A stretch of DNA of 64,000 nucleotides from Trichosphaerium sp. ATCC 40318. Taxonomy: Eukaryota > Discosea > Flabellinia > Trichosidae. A program made the position numbers and the translations under genes. Shown here piece by piece: positions 22,841-33,400 of this stretch (position 1 is its first letter; each line of letters opens with the position of its first letter). The stretch spans positions 186,001 to 250,000 of the forward strand of contig JALMLS010000461.1 in assembly GCA_038496445.1 (NCBI GenBank), read 5' to 3'. The notes beneath the pieces were generated by a model. The model was not told the DNA's origin. It saw only the letters and a program-made list of their open reading frames with translations, and searched no databases.

Positions 22841-23550
22841 ATGGACAACCCAGGAGAAGTACTAGCGAGATTGCCAAATATAAAAAGATTGCCGACTAAG
22901 TACAATTATCAAGGAAGGCGACAAACACTTGAGGACATTATGCACCAAAGAAGTCAGATTTTCTTAAAACCGGTGATCCTTTTCATGCTTATCAGCGAGT
23001 TTTGGCCAATGACCTTAGGATTGTTCCTCTTGAGATAGCAAGACTGAAGCTTGCATTGATGATGAGGAATACCGAGAGAACAGGTACTTGCTTTAATTAT
23101 TTTTTTTTGATGAAAATCAAAAATTTATTTCTCCTCTTCCGCTTATTAGGTACTCTAACTTTTTACTCTCATTGACTGTTCTTTATTGTAGAAAGTGGAT
23201 GTCTTGTACTTACAGCTAACAACAGAAAGGACAATTGGGGATATCCTAGAGCTAAGATTGGTTACAAGAATTTCAAAATGGGACATTTGGTGAGATATTG
23301 CCGTGCTGGTTTTACTATTTACACTGAGGTTCCTGGTCTTGATGGAGATGACAAGTACATCATTTGGTCTGGTGTCAATAGAAGCAGGATTGATCTTAGC
23401 CATCGTTGCCACAACAAAGAGTGTATTGATTGTGAGCATGTGGTTTTTGAACCTTCTGTTGTAAATGTGGCCAGAAACAATTGTGCTTCCGCAGGCCAAT
23501 GTTTCCACCATAGATACAATGGCATTCAATTACCAGATTGTATCTTGTAA
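22841..23550 (+). CDS. His-Me finger endonuclease with zinc-binding loop (homing-endonuclease type)
   Basis: Start ATG 22841 (MDNPGEVLARLPNIKR). The N-terminal exon changes reading frame near 22930, so a short intron or an indel there is unresolved; it continues DPFHAYQRVLANDLRIVPLE to an intron 23084-23191. Exon 2 begins ESGCLVLTANNRKDN and holds the diagnostic core RIDLSHRCHNKECIDCEH, then VVFEPSVVN, a Cys-rich QCFHHRY and PDCIL at the end. The SH-x-CHN motif is the catalytic His-Me finger and the C/H residues form the zinc loop (zf-His_Me family, as in I-PpoI-like enzymes). The enzyme should make double-strand or nicking cuts in DNA. Here it sits inside a TTAA element rather than in an intron. 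A diverged homologue is at 56230-56600. Confidence 0.75.
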
Positions 23551-23554
23551 ACAA

Positions 23555-24955
23555 ATTCTTGTTTCCAATAAAGGAATTTCTCAGTCATACAAATTCTATG
23601 TAGTAGGTACCTAAAATATTTACTTTGCTAGACCACCATTGGCAGCGAATATGATGCTATTATCACGTGATTTGTTCTTTCTGTTTTAGGTATTACAGTT
23701 TCCGTCAATTGACCTTTTCCTTAATATATCATCCTATTGATTGCACACTTCTGGTCACACAAATTCTGCATATAGGTACCTATGCGTATTTATAGCGGTT
23801 CTGGAATAAAATGGACTATTTTCTATGGCCTCGCATAGCCATTTCAAGCCCCTGAGCACAAGCGCCTTGGTGGATTACATGGCCAAAAGTTTTCGTTTGT
23901 CGCTAGCTGTATGAGTAACTGAAAATTTGCCAAAAAACAGCTAACTTTTTTACCCACGTTTAAATTTTGCTTATACTCTCTCAAACGCTTTACCCACACG
24001 TGTGGATATCATTTATATCCGTAACTGCTTACAAGATAAATCGTTTTATGTACTTTTCGTTTAAACTTTGTCAATAACGTCTCGCACGTGTGCTCGGCAC
24101 TTTTTAAACCCCTACCCCTAAAAGTGTTTATTTTAAAATAGGTTTTGACTTAAAAAAAGTATAATCGACTTTTTACTGACATTAATATTACACTCATTCA
24201 CTATTGAATTTTTTTAACTTACTTCTACGACAAATTATACACTGTGTTATTAGTCTATTCCTCAAATATTTTGTCATACAGTAATGTTTGACAAGTGATT
24301 TGCACAATTTCAAAAAAAGTAAAAAAATTATTTTTCTTAGTATGTATTCCAGCCGCTCAATTCTCAGGTATGTTATTCCCTCGCCATGTGCAAGGATGCT
24401 CAAAAAAAAAAAATTGAACTAGATGAATTTCTGTCATAGTGGAACCGGGGTGTTAAGTGAAATTAAGTCTCACCATTGGCAGCGAGATCACTACTAGACA
24501 CTTACACAATAGTTGTGTTTAAGTCATTGGGGTATAGGTACTCTAAGTGTTTTAGTCACAGCAATTAAATAAACTAAGTGTGTACCACAAGGTAACATTC
24601 AGTAAACCATTTTAATAGCAGCTATTGTCTACGTGGTAAAAACCACGTGGTCAAAGGCACTATTCAATGAACAACAAGTAACGGATCATAACACATGTGT
24701 ACAATGGCTTCCAATGCCCTGATTGTATCATTTTCTAAATAAACAACTGGTATAGGTAGTCTAAGGCTTTACCACCATTGACCATTGGCAGCGAGTTTGT
24801 TTTGCTTTTTTAGTGATGTTTTTTTTTGTTTTGTTGCCTCATGTTGCCTAGTAAACTGTGATCTGGTATCACAGTTTGCGTCTATTGAGGGATCACTTGT
24901 ACCTTTTTCTATTAAGTTGTCTGGGTATAGGTATGCTAACTGTGTTAAGTTACTG
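23555..24955. repeat. Degenerate tandem-like repeats downstream of endonuclease 1
   Basis: At least three copies of a loose unit with the landmarks TATAGGTAC(T/C)CTAAG and ACCATTGGCAGCGA (for example near 23635, 24475 and 24783; TATAGGTA near 23772, 24533, 24752 and 24927). Copies are separated by AT-rich filler. No coding frame was found. It fills the right half of TTAA element 1. Confidence 0.6.
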
Positions 24956-25194
24956 CACCCTTAAGTGGTGGCCACGTTTTTGTTTGTGAAATGTAGCTCC
25001 TTTGATACCTTAGGTTCTTTGTAATAGCAATGTTACAAACGAAATAGAATAGTGAATATTTTGGAGTCATTTAGAAGCGGATAAATTTTAATCAAGGAAA
25101 TTTTTTTTGAGCATTCAGAAAAACTAATATTTAGTCAAACAGGTAAAGTGTCCCAAAACATGTAAAATGTCCCAGAAAAAAATGGTTAAGTTTT

Positions 25195-25535
25195 TTTTGT
25201 ACAGGTCTAAAAAAATATACCAGTTTTTTTGGTATATACCACTTTTATACCACTTTTTTATACCAGTTTTTTATGGTATATACCAAAAAAAGTGGTATAT
25301 TTTGACTGAAATATACCAAAAAAAGTGGTATATTGACCAAATATACCAACAATATACCAAAAAAAACAGGTATAAAAACAGAAAATATACCACTTTTTTT
25401 CACCAGAAAAAAAAAAATATACCACTTTTTTATACCACTTTTTTTAGGTATATACCACTTATATACCACTTTTTTATACCAGTTTTTCATGGTATATACC
25501 ACTCTTATATACCACTTTATGCTTACTTATGGTAC
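25195..25535. repeat. Palindromic minisatellite, cluster A
   Basis: More than ten near-copies of GTGGTATATACCAC-type units joined by A or T runs, present in both orientations (TATACCACTTTTTTATACC and its complement). The core is self-complementary and would form many alternative hairpins or cruciforms. Confidence 0.85.
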
Positions 25536-25984
25536 ACCTGCAATTCCAGAAAATACACTTTATTTAATACACAGTTTGTGAGTTACAAGTTTTGGACAAT
25601 GTCCACTACAGTTACATTACTATGGGCGTCTGGAAAATTTGTCCATCTCCATGATCTTGCTGTACCTACTGTAAAAACATGCTGCGCACCTAATGAAAGT
25701 GGTCCCACCTGAATCCATCAATTACTAAGGCCTACGGAGGTCGGTTAATGTATATCAAACGAAAATAAAATAAAACTTTGTCTGGTACCCACGAACGTCT
25801 GTATAATACCTGCAATATAGTTTCCTTAATGTAGATACTGGAATCAGGTCCTGCGGTTCGAATGAGCTTGGTTTGGTTAGATTCTATGATATACTAAGGT
25901 ACCTACGCACCGTTTAATGTATGACGTCTATGATCATTCAACAAGAAAACCCATTACCAAAAAGCTCCTTAATGACCTTCTTGA

Positions 25985-26255
25985 AGCATACCATAAAAGT
26001 GGTATATACCAATAAAAAGGTGGTATATACCACATACCATAAAAAAATGGTATATACCACTTTATATACCATTTTTAGAAGGTCTCATTATGTGAATGAA
26101 AAGTGGTATATACCACTTCCATATACCTCTTTTTTATTCACTTAATTTCTAAAAAAAGTGGTATTTCAAAATGGTATATACCAGTCCATATACCATTTTG
26201 TTGAAAAAAGTGGTATATACCATAAAAAAACTGGTATATACCACTTTAATTTTTA
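25985..26255. repeat. Palindromic minisatellite, cluster B
   Basis: A second block of the same GTGGTATATACCAC units with A/T spacers, 450 bp from cluster A and within the same TIR-bounded element. About eight units. Confidence 0.85.
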
Positions 26256-27378
26256 GACCTGTAATTCTGTTTTTAATGTTGTGCTGGTATCATATTTTTT
26301 TAACAGTTCGAGACAGTTGTAGCAACACTGTTGTGCACCCAATTACATTGTGATAGTTTGGATGAGCCTTTGTTTCCTAGTGTAATATTCTACTTTTGTC
26401 CTATTTCCAATGTATTACTAATATCATCTGCCAAGGTAACACTATGCTCGTAATGTAATGTGGTATTGATGACCACTATACACACCTAGAATCAAAATTC
26501 CTAAAATTTGCATACTTGCTTCAGGTGCCTTTTTTTGGGAATGTCTTTGCAGTATAAAATTAATTTTTATTGTATACGCTCTCCCTACTGTTCTCAATAT
26601 TCTGGGTGGGTTTTTTCTGCTTGCATGTATGCACTATCCCATTTCCTATTGATTCTGTACCTGAACTATAATCTCTATTTGTTAGTGTGTATGAATTGTA
26701 GCCAAAAAATAGTGCATGAAATGTGTACACATCCCCAGCCTTCATGTTGCATAAGAACTTTTTTGAGTGATTGATAAGCGGTACCATACGCAATATATAT
26801 TCTACAGCATATTTAAAGATGTCAAATTTATAGTCAGTATGCATGAAATATTAAAAAACGAATTTAAGCCATTTCTTTTTTTTTTTCTCCAAAAAATACT
26901 TTGCAATGGTTTAGGTATACACCAAAGACTTTTCAAGCGTTTTAATTAATCCAAGCGAACGTATCTATAGATATTGCACGATATATATGCTCAAATTAAG
27001 AATCAAACTTTCTGTCGTAGCTGCAGCATGCTCACTCTAACTATTGCACATTATTTTATTGCACAACTTGTTGTGGCTAGTGAACAGCTGTAAATAGGTT
27101 ACTGAAAACCAATCACATACACACACCACAAAAATATCATAGGTTCACTGGATAGATGTTGTAAATGGTAAAGTTTTTTCAGACAAGCAGATCAACAAGT
27201 ATCAAATACTAGCAGAATAGTGAAAATATTGAGCAAAAAAAGTGTTCATTTCATATCATGGAACCACATCAACTTTAATACTGTTTCCTGCCCAGTATTT
27301 GATGATATAGTTGAGGTAACATGAAACTAAAAATTGGACGATTCCGTCCATGTGAAAGCGAAATTCAAAAGGTTCAGT

Positions 27379-27738
27379 TTATGTTGACACTTTTTCAGCA
27401 GATTCAGTGAGAACAATGGAGTGCACCTTGCAATTAGCCAAGGTCAAAAAATCCAATGTGATATTCCCCATAGGGGTTGTGGAGATAATATCACATTGCA
27501 TTTGCTTTGTTGATATTCTTACCTGGTGAGTAAATTTGTGGGAAAGCAAAAACATACTAGTAAGAAAAAGTAATGTGCACTCTTTCGAGAATAGCTTGAA
27601 TTTATTGTTGGAATTAGTTGTAGGTTTTAATTCTTTTGTATTACAGTCAACAGCATAGCGCCAATGGGTAGAGATAATATTGGGAAACAGAATCACTTCA
27701 CAACAGAAATCTGATAAACTTTTATTGAGTAGTAGCAA
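27379..27738 (-). CDS. Uncertain open frame within the TIR element
   Basis: About 119 codons without a proper ATG at the 5' end. The 3' third (GNITLDFLTLANCKVHSIVL) looks protein-like. It could be a remnant of an element gene or chance. No family recognised. Confidence 0.2.
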   Translation of the reverse strand: MLLLNKSLSDFCCEVILFPNIISTHWRYAVDCNTKELKPTTNSNNKFKLFSKECTLLFLTSMFLLSHKFTHQVRISTKQMQCDIISTTPMGNITLDFLTLANCKVHSIVLTESAEKVST

Positions 27739-28240
27739 TCAATGTCTCCTTTCAGTATTGGTTTGTTTTTTGGGGAACACACAACCCACAAGTTACGGGA
27801 TGAATACAGAGAACACACGCATAAGATGTACCAATTGGAAGAGTATCCCTCAAGTTTTTTTTCTTATTTTCGTTAACAGTAAATTTTTAACGTTCAATTT
27901 CTCTGCACGTGTTGGTTATCACGTGCTCTTTTGCAGTTAATTCTGGTACAATTATAAGCGTGCACCTTCTCCACTTAAAACTAGGTTCCGTGACATATCA
28001 GGCTCCTCATTTCATCAGCCTCAAAATTTTACCGCATCAAACACGTTGTTTGTGCGGCGACCTCGTTTTGATTAGTTAGAGCTCTGTTTGTGAAAAAAAA
28101 TATTTGGGACACTTTACCTGTTTTAGGACACTTTTCATGTTTGACTAATTTGTTTTATTCGCTTTTGTTTGATTTAGAGGTCCCATTAACAGTAAAATCC
28201 AAAGAACAACATAACGCGTTCTTTATTCGTTTAGTTCTTA

Positions 28241-29275
28241 TCAAAAAAGGTACTGTAATCTATTTCCAGCAAATATAATCAAGTTACGTTTCAATAAAAT
28301 ATTTACAATTTCTTCCAACTCATCATCAGAAAGAGGTGTTTTTCCTTTTTTTGTGACACCATTAATAGAATTCTTAAGCTTCCTCTTGTTCTTTGGTCTT
28401 CCTTCAGGAGATCCTAGAAAGACATAAGCGAAAAAACCAACCGAGGTGTAACCCAGCAAAGGGAAACTTGTGTTACCTTTGCTTAACATTTCAACAACTT
28501 TCATCACGTGATTACTTAAGTCACCAATAGGTGCTTTTGGTTTTTCGTTTATGCTTGATGCTATAGCTTTATCAATCTCAGGGTGATCTTCCAGGCCACT
28601 CAATTTTGAACTCAGTCTAATCATCTTCGGTAGTCCAGCAGCGAACAAGAAACAAGGTCGGCTAAAACGAAAAAAAAGTCAGGAAAGAATGTCTCCATGT
28701 TTTCTGATTTTTTTCTTACCCAAGTTGACGAAGATGGTACAGTACGTTCTGCATTCCTTTGTCCTCAGAAATAATAAGAAACGGTACTTCTATAGGAGCT
28801 ATTTGATGCATTAACCCTGTATACAGTGCAAGTGCAAAATCACTGGCGTTTGGTGCAACTTTTGGAGTGAAGATAACACGCATTTCTGCAAGGAACGTGG
28901 TTAGTACGAATCCTGTAGATGCTACTATCAAGGATATGTCTGTACCTTGGTTTCTGTATTTTTCTGCCATCATTGGGAGCAATCGTGTTGACACCTTAGG
29001 AAGTGCCTGGAGGAGAATAAGACAATAGTTCGAAAGATATTTCTTGAACAGAGAAAAACTCCGTTCTAGATGAAGCCATGAATCGGGTTTTGGCTTAAAA
29101 GGCGTACAGGGCCACCAAATAAATACGACAAGCAGCTTTTACATTCTGGTTCAACAATATGAACTAGTTCGGAGCTACAATTGTCTAGGTCGAAGAAAAG
29201 TATATGAGATGGTTTGTAGTGTAGTGTAAGGAGCTTTGCAGGATCATTTGTAACAAACAATGAGTTTGCCTGCGT
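28241..29275 (-). CDS. PIN/NYN-like nuclease-fold protein with C-terminal winged-helix-like tail
   Basis: Exon 1 (to about 29100) reads KPSHILFFDLDNCSSELVHI, giving the first acidic residues. The middle exon holds DISLIVASTGFVLTTFLAE, then NASDFALALYTGLMHQ and VPFLIISEDKGMQNVLYHLR, the D-x-A-L and S-x-D pattern of NYN/PIN-like nucleases. After an intron (about 28650-28715) the C-terminus has LSDDELEEIVNILLKRNLI followed by a short strand, like a winged-helix tail. The frame changes near 29090-29100; either a very short intron or a one-base indel is needed, so the gene may be damaged. The start codon is not found. A C2H2 gene lies immediately upstream on the same strand; the two may be one gene, as zinc fingers and PIN-like domains are joined in ZNF451. 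Confidence 0.5.
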
Positions 29276-29306
29276 AAATGTTATTTAAATACTCTACAAG
29301 GAGGCT

Positions 29307-29615
29307 TTAACGCGCCTGGTGCTCCTCTTTGTTCCTATTAACGGGCTCTTTTCGGTTATTTTGCTCTTCTATTACTTTTTTGCTATCTGACACTATAAGA
29401 TTCAATGGAAGCCTTTCTGTTTCCTGATACTCGAATTGCTTTGCTATTTGCGCGTCTAGGTCCTAAAACGCTTAGAAAAATTGTTAGTACGTTTTATAAT
29501 GTACCACACGATTTAATGGTTGTTCAGTATCACCATCGTGCGTTGTAACGTGTATTAACAAATCTGAAAGATTAAACGACTTGAAACAGTACGGACAGTT
29601 CTCTCTATCTTCCAT
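29307..29615 (-). CDS. Small single C2H2 zinc-finger protein
   Basis: Starts MEDRENCPYCFKSFNLSDLL at ATG 29615-29613. The finger is C-x2-C-x12-H-x4-H (CPYCF ... HVTTHD). One intron (about 29465-29515, TTTTAG acceptor) leads to DLDAQIAKQFEYQETERLPL and a charged tail ending NKEEHQAR, stop at 29307. About 85 residues. Such single fingers often bind nucleic acid or ubiquitin. It ends about 30 bp before the PIN-like gene on the same strand, so it may be the first part of that gene. Confidence 0.55.
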
Positions 29616-30690
29616 AAGGGCAGGTAGGTACAAAATAGTAAATTCTGTTAAGCAATGTCTGATGGCATTACGTGAAATTTCAGTTTTGATGTTTTACATC
29701 ATATTTACACGTGGCGCAGTGTTCTTTGTTTATTTGACGCCAACAAGCCAGCTACAAGTTTATTGCTATGGCAATGAAGCTTAAAATTTTGCAAGTTTCG
29801 TGTCATTTACGTTGAAAACTTGTACAGTTTTCACATGCGAATTTTTGCAAGAAAACTAGCAGAAAAGTCGGCCTTCGTTACCTCTTGTTTACATCGAAAC
29901 ACAACCAATAATGCTCATCCATTGAAAAATAGTATACAAAGCGGTACAGCATCTAGAAATCACATTCAGTGTTATCAATTAAGATTAATATTTTGGGGTT
30001 TTTTTTAAATGGTTTTATTGAACTAGTATTGTTTGGGTTGTGTACGAAATAACAAGACTATTGTTTGGTGTTTTATCTGAGTTAGGAGGAGATGTGAGAA
30101 CATCTCAGATTTCCATTTGTACAAATCTAAACGAAGCTGTATGTAGCAAAGTCTTTTCAATAGGGATGTTTCATTTGCCTTTCGAAATCAATCAATTTCA
30201 GTTTCCTTGCAATACTTAGCACATTCCTTGGTCGTCCTACAATTGTTCGAATTTGTTAGAAAATTAAGTGAGTGTGGGATTTGATCTGAAATAACACTAT
30301 TTTGTGGTAGTGCCTAAGCCAGATTTTTCGAGACGGTTTGTGAACATAGGTAGCCTTTTGCAAATCTGCAAGCTATACTATTAGTGTATCCTTATGTAGT
30401 ACTTTATGTGAGCATAAGTGTAGAAAGTCACGTGTGCAACAAATCGGGAGTGGCCTTTTAAAAAGTTGGGTTTCATAAAATAAGGCTATTTCATATCAAA
30501 TCTGTGGGACAACGAATGCAAGCAAGTAGAGGACTCGGTTTGCTTTCGGTCACAATTTGTCGGGCATTGCAATGGTGCGGTTTATTTGATGTAGAAATAA
30601 AAAAATAGCCATAATTCCATTTAAAAAACATGAATGAATATAGATTATTTCAACGCGTTTGAACAGAGTGGACCAAACTGTCCTTTTTTT
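29616..30690. other. Intergenic, no gene seen
   Basis: AT-rich, several short frames on both strands but none with protein-like composition or splice context. Confidence 0.4.
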
Positions 30691-30694
30691 TCTT

Positions 30695-33085
30695 TCGGTA
30701 TTGTTTTGGTAGAAGCTTTCGTTAAATTGTACAACCCAAATTTTGGAAGCTATTGGGCACGCATAGGGTTCCGGAATGCGTATCCGCAATTTCTTGGCTT
30801 TTTGACAAAATACTACCCAAGCTTGAACTAGAATCCCCACTTGTTGACCGGGAAAGAAATTCCGGAATACTACATAACCCTATGAATCCATTACTAAAAA
30901 ACCCGACAAACTTAATGTGTCAATTCCTAAAAATAACAATCCGTTTAATAAAACACTCATGAATGTTAATTAGCTCTCTACACGTAAAGACTGGACAGGT
31001 TTAGATTTAGTCACACCAAAACCACATAATCATACTTAATTAAGCACACAACAGCTAAATTTAGTGCTATTAAAATCATAAAAGCTATTTTCGTACACAC
31101 AACGCAACATGTACAACATACAAGCTGTTGTATCTTTCTGTTTTGTAGTCGCATTCCTGCAACTAGCAGTCACTCAGACTCTAATACATGAATTTAACTT
31201 TGACGGCAACCTATCAGATAGTGTTGGTAATGGGTATGCTGGAAACGCCTTTTGAATGATTTTCTGACTGTTTCTCGAAATAGAAACTTAACAATAGGCA
31301 TACCGGAGGTCTACAACATGACAGAGGGCTGTTTAGAGCTTCCAGATACTACAAACCCATTTCTGATACTAAACAACCCTGTCACGCTTATAAACAACCC
31401 ATACACTATTGTAATACAACTTGATATTGATTTATCAACTTCCGCTGCGTGGGGGAGAATCCTTGGATGGGATATTACCTCGGATGCTGGATTTTACTTT
31501 AATGGGAACGAGCTTAATCTTGCTGCTTCTGCAGATCCTTCTAGAACTAGTTCGCTTCAAAGTGGTTTTATGTCAATCTTTTTCGCGTACGTCAGCAACC
31601 AAATTGAGTTCAAAAACACATGTTCAGTTTACTAACTTTTTGTTCATTTCAGGTATGATCCTTCAACACGAAATGCTACTTATGGTATTATTGAAGATTC
31701 ATCAATACTGGAATCAACTATCAGTTCTTCTTTACCAACTATTACAGATACAGTACGAATAATGACAGATGAAAATGGCGGAGGCGAGCATTATAAGTCT
31801 TGTGTGTATACAGTGATGTTCTATTCTGGAGCTTTTATTCCAACACTGAACACGCCCCCATTTACTAGACGTCCGAGTGCTCCAACTACTATACCTCCGA
31901 CTACTGCGCCTCCAACTACTGTGCCTCCGACTACTGCGCCTCCGACTACTATACCTCCAACTACTATACCTCCAACTACTACAACTCCGACTACTGCGCC
32001 TCCGACTACTGCGCCTCCGACTACTGCGCCTCCAACTACTATACCTCGGACTACTACAGCACCAACTACCATGCCTCTGACTACTACAACACCAACTACT
32101 GTGACTCCAAATACTACCCCAACAACCGAACCGCCAACTGCTGCCCCAACTGTACCTCCAACCACTCTAACAGGTGTAATTCAAACAAATGCACCTACTT
32201 CTGTATCACCTACAACTATTTCTCCAACGACTGATCAACCAAGTACACCGGGAGCAATATCTTGCTCTTACATTTCAATACCTTCACTAACTGTGTTGTT
32301 TGTTACTATATTTGCATTACTTGTAATATAATAAAGTCATCGCACATGTTTGTTTTGTTGTTTCTTTAATAGCCTTGTCAAACTTTAAATTTAGTATGTA
32401 CAGCTTCAAGGGAAAGTTAAAATAAAACAATAAAGTACCATGCTGTGTGATGTAATAAGTCACCATACTCTGAACCTTTCATTTGCGTTATTTCTTTTCT
32501 TGTTGTTTTCTTAGCTAACATAGTCAAGAACTACTGAGATTCTAGTACTAACAGGATATGTTTGACATTTATAGTGGTTTAACTTTGAAGAGTTATGGCA
32601 AAGCAAGTTGCTTTTTGATAATTGCTGGAACGCCTCAGATCTATGAAAGTGGAACTTTGAAGCAAAGGTTGTATGTGATGGTAGTGATAGTCGAAATATG
32701 TTTTAGATTCAGAGTATGAGTTTCACAATTGCAATAAGTCTAAATAAGGTTCACTATAGAAATGTAGAATGAAAATAACCAAGAAAGCTGTTGTGTTATA
32801 AGATGAGCATTCATAGTAAGGTTTAGCAAGTCATAGTAAATTGTAAGGTTTGAGCTAAGAATCGACGCTAAGAATAAGCCGACAATAACAGTATTCGAAT
32901 GTTAAAGAAATAGTTCTGAGATTAAGAGGTTCTAAATAAACTCAGAAAAAAAGACAGCGAGCAGTAAATAAGCAACAGCGTAGAAGTAAAATGGTAGTTT
33001 TTGTGTACAAGTTTACAAACAATAACCCAGAAAGCAGCAAACAAGCGACAGCGTAGAAACGGAAATTAATATGATTTTGAGTTGG
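30695..33085 (+). repeat. Inverted segmental duplication, left arm
   Basis: Near-identical in long stretches to the reverse complement of 47420-49965. It covers the mucin-like gene plus about 400 bp upstream and 750 bp downstream. Both edges are recognisable: AAGCTTTCG...TGTACAACCC at the left, GACAGCGTAGAAA...ATTAATATGAT at the right. Confidence 0.85.
31109..32331 (+). CDS. Mucin-like surface protein with LamG/jellyroll-type domain, copy 1
   Basis: Signal peptide MYNIQAVVSFCFVVAFLQLA then TQTLIHEFNFDGNLSDSVG, joined by an intron 31227-31297 (GT...ACAATAG) to IPEVYNMTEGCLELPD. The segment up to SLQSGFMSIFFA is a concanavalin/LamG-like beta sandwich (GRILGWDITSDAGFYFNG). A second intron 31587-31650 leads to YDPSTRNATYGIIEDSS. 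Next are about 25 Pro-Thr-Thr triplets (PPTTIPPTTAPPTT), a Ser/Thr/Pro stalk, and a C-terminal hydrophobic run YISIPSLTVLFVTIFALLVI at the very end, as in GPI-anchored proteins. The Thr stalk should be heavily O-glycosylated. Expected role: cell-surface coat or adhesion. Confidence 0.8.
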
Positions 33086-33400
33086 TCACATTATTGTAAT
33101 ACAAGACGAATACGTGTGGGGTAAAATAAACGCCGATATGTTAGAAAAAGGAGCAGGATACGTTTTTCAATGGCACTTGATGTTCGTATGGTGTTTAACA
33201 AAAAAGGGTCAAATATTTGGCCGAGAACGCTTATATGGTACTTTCACCGCTATAACACGCACAATCAAGTGACTACTGTGCTTGGCGAGATAATTGTGAA
33301 ACAAAAAAAAGTTAACTTAATCACGTGTGATTTAGCATGTTTCCAACAGTTTTTTTCATTAATTTCAAAACAACCCGACAGTTACAACAACTAAACAAAA
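32332..33400. other. Non-coding tail of duplicated arm
   Basis: 32,500-32,800 contains broken remains of a small gene that is more complete in the other arm (47641-48110 on the minus strand). The rest has no gene. Confidence 0.5.

Larger units (their letters stand above)
22522..24964 (+). mobile_element. TTAA-flanked element 1 carrying a His-Me finger endonuclease
   Basis: Bounded by TTAA at 22522-22525 and 24961-24964. Directly inside are inverted ends: left GGGTGCGGTGACTCAA, right (opposite strand) GGGTGCAGTAACTTAA, 13 of 16 matching. The inner length is 2435 bp. Contents from left to right: a 24-bp hairpin (22611-22678), a zinc-loop endonuclease gene (22841-23550), then about 1.4 kb of degenerate repeats. 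TTAA duplication is the habit of piggyBac-type elements, but no piggyBac transposase is present. A second unit of nearly identical size and plan lies at 55022-57454. Confidence 0.7.
25131..28148. mobile_element. 3-kb element with 44-bp terminal inverted repeats, no clear gene
   Basis: The left end 25131-25174 and right end 28105-28148 are inverted copies matching at 39 of 44 positions, starting TTAGTCAAAC on both sides. Each end itself contains the phrase AAAGTGTCC(C/T)AAAACA. The interior has no convincing transposase and is rich in the palindromic repeat described separately. I could not find a clear target-site duplication. It is probably a non-autonomous DNA transposon; it begins only 166 bp after TTAA element 1. 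Confidence 0.7.

Noticed and set aside
25167-25712. 180-codon frame rich in Tyr, Lys and Phe
   Set aside because: It is a translation of the palindromic TATACCAC repeat; no non-repeat protein character.
25840-25880. GGTTCGAAT resembling a tRNA T-loop
   Set aside because: No acceptor stem, D arm or anticodon arm could be folded around it.
31821-32165. Long Gly/Val-rich frame on the minus strand opposite the mucin repeats
   Set aside because: It is the complement of the ACT-CCN repeat; the plus frame has signal peptide, splice sites and anchor. The same shadow appears at 48442-48837.
33170-33394. Frame before the aldo-keto reductase
   Set aside because: No family pattern and no splice continuity; the reductase has its own ATG at 33401.
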